Shown piece after piece: positions 5,494 through 12,222 of a stretch of 22,993 bases of DNA. The translations under genes were made by a program, and so were the position numbers. How positions within the stretch are numbered: the first letter of the stretch is position 1; each line of letters opens with the position of its first letter. The notes below the pieces were generated by a model. The model made no database searches, was not told the DNA's origin, and was given only the letters and a program-made list of their open reading frames with translations. The stretch spans positions 1 through 22,993 of the forward strand of contig CAMAXB010000011.1 of assembly GCA_945862035.1 (NCBI GenBank). Reading direction: 5' to 3'. Source of the DNA: Opitutus sp. GAS368. GTDB taxonomy: Bacteria; Verrucomicrobiota; Verrucomicrobiia; Opitutales; Opitutaceae.

Positions 5494-6864
5494 TTACTGG
5501 GGAATCTCGACGATGCCGACGCCGTCCTGGAACGTGATCTTGGTCCCGTAGGGGGCCGAGAACTTGATCAGGTCATCGATGATCTTCTTGCCCAGCACCG
5601 GATCAGCCAACATCGGGCGGCCGCGGCGACCGGAGGGCTTACCATAGCCGAGAGTGATTGGATGGAGCTTAAGCTCGGTGAGCTTGTCGCCCTTGTAGAC
5701 TGGCATGGCGACCACACTCTCCCAGATCATGGGGTTGGCCGGAAAGCCCGTGGTGTCATTGTTGTAGCGACGCGCGTTGAAATCACTCACCCGGGCCATC
5801 GAATCCAGATTGTAGGGCTCGTAATTGTCGGCCGGGAGTCGCAGCACCGTGTCGTTCTGGAAGATAAAGTCGCCCAGCCCGTAGAAGATCGGCTTCCCCT
5901 TGTAGATCTCGATGCCCTTCAGGTAGTGCGGGCCATGGCCAACCACCGTCGAGGCGCCGGCATCAATCGCGCCGCGCGCGAAGGTCACGAAGAACTCGGC
6001 CGGGCCAAAGCGATCCCCCGGCGCCGCCTCGTGGGAGTGGATGGAGACAATGACATACTCGGACATCGTCTTGGCATCGCGGATGGACGCCTTGATTGCC
6101 TCGAAGTCCCCCGCATGGGGTACCGTCTCCACGCGGGCCTCGGCGGCCGCGACGAAGCGATTTGTCATGAAGGTGATTTCATTCGCATTCGTCCCGGGTG
6201 CCACGCCGACCTGGCCGGCTAGCGCCTTCAGTTGGGCGATCGAGGACTCCGGGACATAGTACGTCGTGGTGAAGCGCAGGGGATTGAGCCCTGGGCGACC
6301 CCTGACATCCGAGCGCTGGTGACCTGCGCGCGAGTGCGGCGGAAACGAGGAGGACGTCGAGATGATGGCGACGCGCCCCGAAGGTGTATCGGCGTAGCGG
6401 GCCTCACGGGCCTGTTGAAGGTTATCGCCCGTGCCCGCATGAACAATGCCGACCGCATCCAGCGCCTTCGCCGTGGTCACCATCGACTCGTGGGAGAAGT
6501 CACCCGTGTGATTATTGGCCAGGCCGACGACATCGATGCCCGCCCACGCCAGCTCCTTCGCGAGCGCAGGCTCCGCGCGCATGTACGTGCCGCCCGACTG
6601 CGCAGCGGGATGGCCCTCCCAATCGTGGAAGAGCATCTCGAAATTCGTGAACGCCACATCCGCACTCCGAATGAGATCGATCATCTTCAGGAACTGCGGC
6701 TCCTTGTAGGGCGAAAGCCGCTGCGTTATGATCGAGTCGCCGGTCAGCGCCATCGTCATCGAGGCGGCGGTCGGCGTAAAATCCGTGGTCTGGGCAAACA
6801 GGCCGGTCGAGGCCGGGAGGGCGGCCAAGGTCAGGCCGGCCGTGATCGATTTCAGAAGGCGCAT
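5494..6864 (-). CDS. Secreted CapA-family (PGA_cap, calcineurin-like) phosphoesterase homologue
   Basis: A 456-residue protein. The frame is open further upstream, but the ATG at 6864 is chosen because it begins a signal peptide (MRLLKSITAGLTLAALPAST, cleavage after LFA near residue 24). The mature protein shows the metallophosphatase-fold motifs of the CapA/PgsA group: TGDSIITQ (Asp43), TNFEM (Asn74, Glu76), GLANNHTGDF (Asn118, His119), a later VSIHSHEAAP, and GHGPHYLKGIEIYKGKPIFY followed by GLGDFIF. In Bacillus, CapA is part of poly-gamma-glutamate capsule synthesis. Isolated homologues in other phyla are of unproven function, probably metal-dependent hydrolases in the periplasm. No capB or capC homologue is in the window, so polyglutamate synthesis is not supported. 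It is monocistronic with its own terminator. Confidence 0.88.
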   Translation of the reverse strand: MRLLKSITAGLTLAALPASTGLFAQTTDFTPTAASMTMALTGDSIITQRLSPYKEPQFLKMIDLIRSADVAFTNFEMLFHDWEGHPAAQSGGTYMRAEPALAKELAWAGIDVVGLANNHTGDFSHESMVTTAKALDAVGIVHAGTGDNLQQAREARYADTPSGRVAIISTSSSFPPHSRAGHQRSDVRGRPGLNPLRFTTTYYVPESSIAQLKALAGQVGVAPGTNANEITFMTNRFVAAAEARVETVPHAGDFEAIKASIRDAKTMSEYVIVSIHSHEAAPGDRFGPAEFFVTFARGAIDAGASTVVGHGPHYLKGIEIYKGKPIFYGLGDFIFQNDTVLRLPADNYEPYNLDSMARVSDFNARRYNNDTTGFPANPMIWESVVAMPVYKGDKLTELKLHPITLGYGKPSGRRGRPMLADPVLGKKIIDDLIKFSAPYGTKITFQDGVGIVEIPQ

Positions 6865-7086
6865 AAATAAACGCGTTGGCAGTAGGTTCTCGAGAGACAG
6901 GCAGGTGAGCGGTGGAAGAGGCAGGGCGCCAAAGGGGGATCGGCATTCCCTTGATGCAGACTCTGTACCAGCCGGGGTAGCTGAAGCACTTCCAAGGTGG
7001 AAAAACCGCCCCCCTACTTCAACAGGCAAAGGGATGACTTGCTCACCGCGCTGGCAATATCCGTGGATACCCCTAATCGTCAGCGC

Positions 7087-8064
7087 GTGACTCTCGCCGG
7101 AATCCACCACCTCACCGCCATCACCGCCGATGCCCCGGGCAACCACGGGTTCTACACCCGGGTACTTGGCCTGCGGCTCGTAAAAAAGTCCGTCAACCAG
7201 GATGACGTTTCCGCCTACCACCTCTTTTACGCCGACGGCGAAGCCACGCCAGGTACCGATTTGACGTTCTTCGACTGGCCCGTTCCCCCGGAGCGCCGCG
7301 GCACCCGCAGCGTCGTGCGCACCGGTCTGCGGGTAGCGGACGAAGCCAGTCTACACTGGTGGGCCCAGCACCTCGCCTCGCTTGGCCGCGTCGCGAGCCC
7401 GGTCGTCGAACGCGATGGGCGGCTCAACCTCGATTTCGAGGATCCGGAGGGCCAGCGCCTGACCTTGGTCGTCGAGGGGCCGGGCGGCCCCGCCCACCCG
7501 TGGGCCAAAAGCCCCGTGCCGGCCGCCCACCAGATTCGCGGGCTGGGCCCGTTGACCCTCAGCATCCCCACCCTTGCCCCCACCCATGAGATCCTGACTC
7601 GGGTCCTCGGGCTGAGTCCCGTGCGCACCTACGCGGAAGGCGCGCTCACCACCCACGTGTACAGCATGGGCGCAGGCGGCCCGGCCGCGGAGCTTCACCT
7701 CCGGGTCGAACCGAATCTCCCTCCCGCCCGCGCCGGGGCCGGCGGCGTGCATCATCTCGCGCTACGCACGACCCGCGCCGACTATGACGCGTGGGTTGAC
7801 CGCCTCGCGATCCACGGGATTCCGTCCAGCGGACCCGTCGATCGCTACTATTTCCGTAGCCTCTATTTCCGCGAGCCCAACGGAATCCTTTTTGAGATCG
7901 CCACCGACGAGCCGGGCTTCACGGCCGACGAGCCGCTCGCAACCCTTGGCGAGCGGCTCGCCCTGCCCCCGTTCCTTGAACCGCGCCGCCGCGAGATCGA
8001 GGCGGGACTTAAGCCACTCCTGCCTGCAGATGGGAATTCCGAGGTCGCGGGGGCTGAACTTTAG
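7087..8064 (+). CDS. VOC-family ring-cleaving dioxygenase-like protein (MhqO/LinE-type)
   Basis: A protein of about 325 residues built from two VOC (glyoxalase/extradiol dioxygenase) modules. The first opens with TLAGIHHLTAI and continues FYTRVLGLRLVKKSVNQDD, YHLFYAD and PGTDLTFFDWP. The second begins near GLGPLTLSIPT and holds GVHHLALRTT and NGILFEIATDEPGF. The two His (IHH, VHH) and the Glu (LFEIAT) fit the His-His-Glu metal triad of extradiol dioxygenases. Bacillus MhqA/MhqO relatives act in hydroquinone resistance; the substrate here is unknown. The frame opens at GTG 6997, but I prefer GTG 7087, because family members start just before the GIHH motif and the extra 30 residues look non-homologous. 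It is divergent from the CapA-like gene. The protein is cytoplasmic. Confidence 0.88.
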   Translation: MTLAGIHHLTAITADAPGNHGFYTRVLGLRLVKKSVNQDDVSAYHLFYADGEATPGTDLTFFDWPVPPERRGTRSVVRTGLRVADEASLHWWAQHLASLGRVASPVVERDGRLNLDFEDPEGQRLTLVVEGPGGPAHPWAKSPVPAAHQIRGLGPLTLSIPTLAPTHEILTRVLGLSPVRTYAEGALTTHVYSMGAGGPAAELHLRVEPNLPPARAGAGGVHHLALRTTRADYDAWVDRLAIHGIPSSGPVDRYYFRSLYFREPNGILFEIATDEPGFTADEPLATLGERLALPPFLEPRRREIEAGLKPLLPADGNSEVAGAEL

Positions 8065-8181
8065 CCAATCCGCCCCTCGCGCCGGTGCGATCAGGCCAAC
8101 TTAAGCCGGAGTCGAGTGCTCGCGCCGGCGGAGGTCACAAACCAACCGGTTTCCGTCAGGCAAACCGATGCTACGCAGCGC
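8065..8181. other. Convergent spacer with a GC-rich hairpin
   Basis: It lies between the VOC gene and the convergent isomerase-like gene. GCCGG (8105-8109) and CCGGC (8125-8129) enclose CGAG-TG-CTCG, giving a small hairpin that may end transcription in either direction. No U-run is seen. Confidence 0.35.
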
Positions 8182-9024
8182 CTAGGGTACAGCCTTCTGG
8201 ATGAATTCACGCGCGCCGAGCACAAACGCGGTCGGGTCCTTGGCGAACTCGGCGTTGTCCGTCTCGATTGCCATCACGCCATTCCAGCTAGCCGCCTTCA
8301 TTTCCGTGAGCAGGCCGGCGTAGTTGGCCTCGCCCGTCCCGACCATGACGTCGAGGTGGACGTCCTCGCCTCCCTGCGTGCGCTCCGTGCGCTTGTCCTT
8401 TAAGTGGATGTCGAACACCCGGGCCCCGTAGTCCTTGAACACCTTCGCCGCGTCGAAGCCAGCCGCCGTGACCCAGCCCACATCAAGGCACACGCCCACG
8501 CGCGGATCGCGGTGCGCAATCAGCGTCCGCACCACGAGCGGATTTCCGTAGAGCGTCCTGATGCCGTGATTGTGGATCGCGATCCTGATATCGTACTCCT
8601 TCACCAATTCTTCCAGCAGATCGAGGATGCGAAAATCCCGGGGTTCCACGACAATGACCTTCACGCCCATCACCTTGGCGAACTCAAACAGCCGGCGATT
8701 CTCCGCCTGATCGAGCGAGGTGTTGGTGACGCCAAACGTGTAGAGGGTCAGGCCCTTCGCATCGAGAATCGCCTTTTTGCGCAGCGTCTCCTCGACCGGT
8801 CCGAGCGGGTCAATGTGCCGCCCAAACATCTGCAGCTGCTTGAAACCGTGCTGCGTCGCAAACTCAACCACCTGGTCAAAGCTGAGGTTGCGCAGGCTCC
8901 AGGTCTGCAAGCCCACCGTCGGGGCCTGGGCCGAGGCCCGGGGGGCGCCAGTCAGCGCCAGCACGAGAACAAATCCGAGCGCAGCCAACGCGCGGAGGGG
9001 GTATCGCAGGGAAACGAGGGGCAT
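8182..9024 (-). CDS. Secreted sugar-phosphate isomerase/epimerase-like TIM-barrel protein
   Basis: A 280-residue protein of the AP-endonuclease-2/xylose-isomerase-like family. The ATG at 9024 starts a signal peptide (hydrophobic 9-26, APRASAQA cleavage region at 27-34), so the barrel is exported. Metal-ligand segments typical of the fold are visible in order: VVEPRD (Glu), AIHNHG (His), GVCLDVGW (Asp), FDIHLKD (His) and MAIETDN (Glu). Such exported TIM barrels are numerous in Verrucomicrobiota and Planctomycetota and are thought to act on sugars or cyclitols, but substrates are mostly unproven. The longer reading frame upstream of 9024 is rejected because it would bury the signal peptide. It is transcribed alone, divergently from the DUF3299 gene. 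Confidence 0.9.
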   Translation of the reverse strand: MPLVSLRYPLRALAALGFVLVLALTGAPRASAQAPTVGLQTWSLRNLSFDQVVEFATQHGFKQLQMFGRHIDPLGPVEETLRKKAILDAKGLTLYTFGVTNTSLDQAENRRLFEFAKVMGVKVIVVEPRDFRILDLLEELVKEYDIRIAIHNHGIRTLYGNPLVVRTLIAHRDPRVGVCLDVGWVTAAGFDAAKVFKDYGARVFDIHLKDKRTERTQGGEDVHLDVMVGTGEANYAGLLTEMKAASWNGVMAIETDNAEFAKDPTAFVLGAREFIQKAVP

Positions 9025-9371
9025 GGGCGAGGGATGGATTAGTGAAGGGGGTCGCGGGGAGCGAAACCAACCCGATCTCCCGGCACCGGACGAACCCGCG
9101 TTCCTCCAAACACCAGGGACGGTTTCATGCCCAACCACTCCACCCGAGACGGGCCGGGGAGAGAACTCAAATCTTGAGGTGAATCGGGCACGGGGGCCGG
9201 GGTCAGGAAAGACCCCCACGACGGAGTCGCCGTGGGTTGCAGCCATTTTCCTCTTCGTGCTCGCTCCCCCGCGGCTTGATTCGGAGTCCACGGCAGTGCA
9301 CGCTTTCCCATCGGCTCAAGGGTGCACCGCCGGACCGCCTCGCCCCGCCTTCCTTACTTTTCCCTCTTCCG
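9025..9371. other. Divergent promoter region, no gene
   Basis: These 347 bp lie between two divergent genes for exported proteins and should contain both promoters. Open frames entering from both sides lack family similarity. CCCACG/CGTGGG around 9215-9235 forms a 6-bp hairpin. I cannot place -35 and -10 elements with confidence. Confidence 0.4.
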
Positions 9372-9860
9372 ATGACCTTCCGCCTTTTTCTGCTCCTCGG
9401 CCTCAGCGCGCTGGCCTTCGTCGGCACTCAGGCCGCCCAGCCCCGCAACAACGAGTTTCATCCGATTGGCTTCGATCAGCTCGCTGGGTTCGATTTCGGC
9501 ACGCCCACGCTCGACCGCGATCGCCCGATCGAGCCGCAGGCGGCGGCCCTGCTGGAACGCATTCCATGGTCCGTCCGCAAATTCGATGGGGCCAAGGTCG
9601 TCATGTCCGGCTTCATGCTCCCCGTTGTCGTCGAGGACGGCCTCGTCCGCGAGTTTCTCCTCATGAAGGACCAGCAGGGCTGCTGCTATGGCCTGATGCC
9701 CGCCATGAATGAATGGGTCGTCGTGAAGATCCCCGCCGGCGTGAATTCCGCCATGGACGAGACCATCTTCATCTACGGGACGATCAAGGTCGGCCCCCAG
9801 GTGACCGACGGTTACCTCGGCGGCATCTACCAGATCGACGGCGTTTTCCTGAAGCGCTGA
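9372..9860 (+). CDS. DUF3299-family exported protein
   Basis: A 162-residue protein with a signal peptide (MTFRLFLLLGLSALAFVGTQ, cleavage after QAA near 22). The mature part matches the DUF3299 pattern: a leading FDQLAGFDF segment, IPWSVRKFDGAKVVMSGFML with PVVVEDGLVREFLLM, then a Cys-containing CCYGLMPAMNEWVVVKI and a C-terminal VTDGYLGGIYQIDGV. Members are periplasmic or outer-surface proteins of unknown function, often near ABC-transporter or copper/lipoprotein-release genes. The Cys pair in QQGCCYG lies where the family carries a conserved Cys. An upstream in-frame extension to 9237 is rejected because it would displace the signal peptide. It converges on the RAYT gene with only 20 bp between the stop codons. 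Confidence 0.82.
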   Translation: MTFRLFLLLGLSALAFVGTQAAQPRNNEFHPIGFDQLAGFDFGTPTLDRDRPIEPQAAALLERIPWSVRKFDGAKVVMSGFMLPVVVEDGLVREFLLMKDQQGCCYGLMPAMNEWVVVKIPAGVNSAMDETIFIYGTIKVGPQVTDGYLGGIYQIDGVFLKR

Positions 9861-9880
9861 GCCGGGATCGGCCCGCGGTC

Positions 9881-10792
9881 CTATCGGCCGCCCAGACCTG
9901 CCGCCGTCCGCCATTCCCCCACGTAACGGCTGACCGCACCGGGCGCACCCATGTGCAGCCGGCCCGCGATCCACGCGTTGGTCGCCGTAGTCTCCGCACG
10001 GAGCCGCACCGCGATCTCAATCTTCCACGGCGCCGCCTTGCGGGTGCCACTCGCGTCGGCCGGCGTCCGGCCAGCTTCCGCCAACAGCACAGCCAAGGCC
10101 CGCGTCCAATCCGCCTCGTCTTCCCCGAAGCGGACGCGCGAGGGCCCGCCAGGATCCTGCGCGAGCGCCGCATGGTCCTCCTCCCGAGCTCGGCACCACG
10201 CCGGCGACCCGAGCGCCAGTCCGCGCCCAATCCGATCAAACCCGCGGCAGGCACGAGCCGTGGCATCCCCGGCGAGTTCCCGCAGCACCCGCTCATAGGC
10301 CTCAAACTGACCTTCTTCGATTCCGCCCAGCCACGCCGGCCGCGGGCGCCGGCGAAACGCCCGCAGGCTGCCCCAGCGGAAGAGCCCCAACTGGTCCACC
10401 GTCACCACGCGCCGCGCCAAGGGCAGCAGGTGAACATAATCCACCACCGCCGCAACCACCTCACCCGGCTCCAGCAGCACGCTGTGGTAACGACCATGAA
10501 ACTGGGGCCCCCGGCCATCGCCCGCCCGCGTACATCGCGTGGCAAAGGTTCCCTGCAGCCAGCGCATGCCCTCGACCAAATTCGGCTCGGGAGTCGCCAC
10601 CACGAGATGGTAGCCATCCGGCAGCAGCGCAAAGGCCTCGACGCGCCAGCGCAGGCGAGCACAGGTCTCACCGAGAATCTCTAGGAAAGCCTGTGCGCGG
10701 CTCGGCGTGGCAAACACCGCCTGCCCCGCGTGTCCGCGATTGAACACATGATACACCGCCCCCGGGAACTGCAGCCGCAAGCGCCTCGCCAT
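9881..10792 (-). CDS. REP-associated tyrosine transposase (RAYT) with degenerate HUH motif
   Basis: A 303-residue Y1-transposase-like protein of the TnpA-REP (IS200/IS605-related) family. The N-terminus MARRLRLQFPGAVYHVFNRG is the family signature. LPDGYHLVVATPEPNLVEG lies at the HUH site, where the usual reading is PNH-x-H, so the first metal-binding His is replaced by Gly60 and only His62 remains. YVHLLPLARRVV holds the probable catalytic Tyr119. The C-terminus (near 265-295) has the IAGRLHMGAPGAVSRYVGEW helix-turn-helix typical of longer RAYTs. RAYTs are single-copy, vertically kept transposases thought to move or maintain REP palindromes. The missing His suggests reduced or lost nicking activity. 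A REP-like palindrome lies about 70 bp upstream (10860-10900). Confidence 0.88.
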   Translation of the reverse strand: MARRLRLQFPGAVYHVFNRGHAGQAVFATPSRAQAFLEILGETCARLRWRVEAFALLPDGYHLVVATPEPNLVEGMRWLQGTFATRCTRAGDGRGPQFHGRYHSVLLEPGEVVAAVVDYVHLLPLARRVVTVDQLGLFRWGSLRAFRRRPRPAWLGGIEEGQFEAYERVLRELAGDATARACRGFDRIGRGLALGSPAWCRAREEDHAALAQDPGGPSRVRFGEDEADWTRALAVLLAEAGRTPADASGTRKAAPWKIEIAVRLRAETTATNAWIAGRLHMGAPGAVSRYVGEWRTAAGLGGR

Positions 10793-10859
10793 GCCTACAA
10801 AATCCGCCGGCCAGGGCCCGGGGCGCGAGCCAATTTTTTTATCCGCCGGGCCCGCTCAA

Positions 10860-10900
10860 CCGCCTCGCGATTCACGCCCTTCCGCGTGATTCGCAGGCGG
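10860..10900. repeat. REP-like imperfect palindrome upstream of the RAYT gene
   Basis: CCGCCTCGCGATTCACGC (10860-10877) faces GCGTGATTCGCAGGCGG (10884-10900) across a 6-nt loop. The stem has one bulged C and one internal mismatch, the usual design of REP palindromes. The position beside a RAYT gene matches the known coupling of RAYTs and REPs. The GCGAATC core recurs near 11895 and 22364. Confidence 0.6.
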
Positions 10901-10954
10901 CCGCCCGGATTCACCCCGGAGAAAGAAGAGAGCCGCATCGCAGTCGGCCATCCG

Positions 10955-11827
10955 TCAGTGCACGCCCCGGTACGTCTTCTCGCCCGCCTCGAGGCGGAAG
11001 GGCAGCCGGTTTTCCCTCGGCGGCAGCGGACACGTCGAATACGGATTGAATGCACACGGCGGGTTTTCCACCTGGTTGAAGTCGAGCAAGAGCCGGCCCT
11101 CCCTCGGCCTGCGCGTGTACAGAAAGCGCGCCGCCCCGTAGGTTTCCTCGCCCGCCGTCAGGTCAGTGAGGATGAAGAAAAGCTGGTCCTCCACACCCTC
11201 GTCGATCGCGATGAGCTCATGGGTCCGGCCCTCGTAGACAAACACGGCCTTGCCGGGCGCCGGCTCCGGGCCCGTCTGGCCGAGGATGTTGGTGATCGGC
11301 ACCTGGCGCACCGGATCAAAGGGGATCCACTGGGCCTCGATCCGCCAGCGGGAATCGATCGGAAAGGAATCGATGCCGACAAAATCCCGGCGCCGCGCCG
11401 TCTCGCTGTCACGAACCCGCAAATACAGATTTCCCCCGCGTTCGATCACGATGAAGCTGGCGGTGCCAAAGCGGACCCGGGTCGGCGCCTCGTCCGTGAA
11501 CGCCAGCCCGCCCTGCGCAATGGCCTGCCCGCCAATCGTCGCGGCAACACCCGGCTCGAGCGCCAGCGTAACCACCCGATCGGCCGCAACCGTGATCACG
11601 CCGAGCCGCGCCGGACCCGCCCGCAGGCGGATCGCGTTGTCCACGCCCGAGCCCACCGTCTGCGCCCCGGGCGCCAGCGCATGCAGACCGATCAGGCTCA
11701 GCCATGACTCCGGCGCGGTCAGCGCCGCGAGACGCTCGGACCGCCAGGTTTCAATCGACCGCCCATAGTCATCCGCGCCGAACGCGGAACTTGCCAGGAG
11801 GGAAAAGGCCACAAGGAGGCGAAGCAT
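10955..11827 (-). CDS. DUF1684 domain-containing exported protein
   Basis: A 290-residue protein. The ATG at 11827 starts a signal peptide (MLRLLVAFSLLASSAFG, cleavage after FGA near residue 18). The remainder fits DUF1684: an N-terminal ETWRSERLAALTAPESWLSL leading into LIGLHAL, repeated short beta strands in the middle, and the highly conserved C-terminal block with LLLDFNQVENPPCAFNPYST, CPLPPRENRLPFRLEAGEK and TY. The fold is probably an all-beta exported domain. Biochemical function is not established in the family. The longer frame up to 12061 passes through repeat DNA and is rejected as a start. The gene appears monocistronic and no clear terminator is seen. Confidence 0.88.
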   Translation of the reverse strand: MLRLLVAFSLLASSAFGADDYGRSIETWRSERLAALTAPESWLSLIGLHALAPGAQTVGSGVDNAIRLRAGPARLGVITVAADRVVTLALEPGVAATIGGQAIAQGGLAFTDEAPTRVRFGTASFIVIERGGNLYLRVRDSETARRRDFVGIDSFPIDSRWRIEAQWIPFDPVRQVPITNILGQTGPEPAPGKAVFVYEGRTHELIAIDEGVEDQLFFILTDLTAGEETYGAARFLYTRRPREGRLLLDFNQVENPPCAFNPYSTCPLPPRENRLPFRLEAGEKTYRGVH

Positions 11828-11890
11828 GCCCCAACCATGCAGAGTTTCGGGCGAATGAAAATCCTTCACTCGCGGCAGCCTAGCCAGGTC

Positions 11891-12006
11891 CGCCCGCGAA
11901 TCCCACGAATCGGCACGAAGGCAGACCGAGGAATCACCACGGAATACACCGAATACACGGAAAACAGATCGAAATTTCGGTTCAGCCGTTCCGTGTATTC
12001 CGTGGT
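11891..12006. repeat. Nested inverted repeat with CACGGAATACAC units
   Basis: ACCACGGAATACAC (11936-11949) pairs exactly with GTGTATTCCGTGGT (11993-12006). GAATACACGGAA (11951-11962) pairs exactly with TTCCGTGTATTC (11989-12000). The perfect palindrome CGAAATTTCG (11970-11979) sits near the centre. Just outside, CGCCCGCGAATC (11891-11902) is repeated at 22359-22370. I recognise the CACGGAATACAC style as a common dispersed intergenic repeat in environmental bacteria, including Verrucomicrobiota. Confidence 0.6.
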
Positions 12007-12030
12007 AAACTCTCCGCTCCGCTTCCGCAG

Positions 12031-12195
12031 TTACCCGGTCGAGAGATGCCAGTGCCCGCAAAGGACGCAGGGATACGCCTTGCGGCTGCGCTCCAGCCCG
12101 AGGATCGCCACCGCATCGAGCGCATCGCCCTGGCTGCGGTACCGCCGCTTACGCGTGCACGCGCGCTGCCTTTCCTCCTTGGTGGGCTTCTTCAT
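12031..12195 (-). CDS. 54-aa Cys/His small protein (zinc-ribbon-like)
   Basis: ATG 12195 to TAA 12031 encodes 54 residues. The N-terminal half is basic (MKKPTKEERQRACTRKRRYR). A short helix with GDALDAVAILGLERSRK follows, and then the end reads AYPCVLCGHWHLSTG. C-x2-C followed by G-H-W-H is a compact candidate zinc-binding knuckle of a kind seen in many tiny phage and bacterial proteins (CRKRRY ... Y-x-C-x-x-C-G-x-W-H-L). With Cys13 a four-ligand site is possible. The start is 27 nt after the CstA stop on the same strand, so it may be co-transcribed in the position where ybdD (DUF466) often follows cstA, but it is not a YbdD. GC3 is high. Function unknown. Confidence 0.72.
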   Translation of the reverse strand: MKKPTKEERQRACTRKRRYRSQGDALDAVAILGLERSRKAYPCVLCGHWHLSTG

Positions 12196-12222
12196 CCGCC
12201 ACGTCTTACGTCGGTCGCGCCT

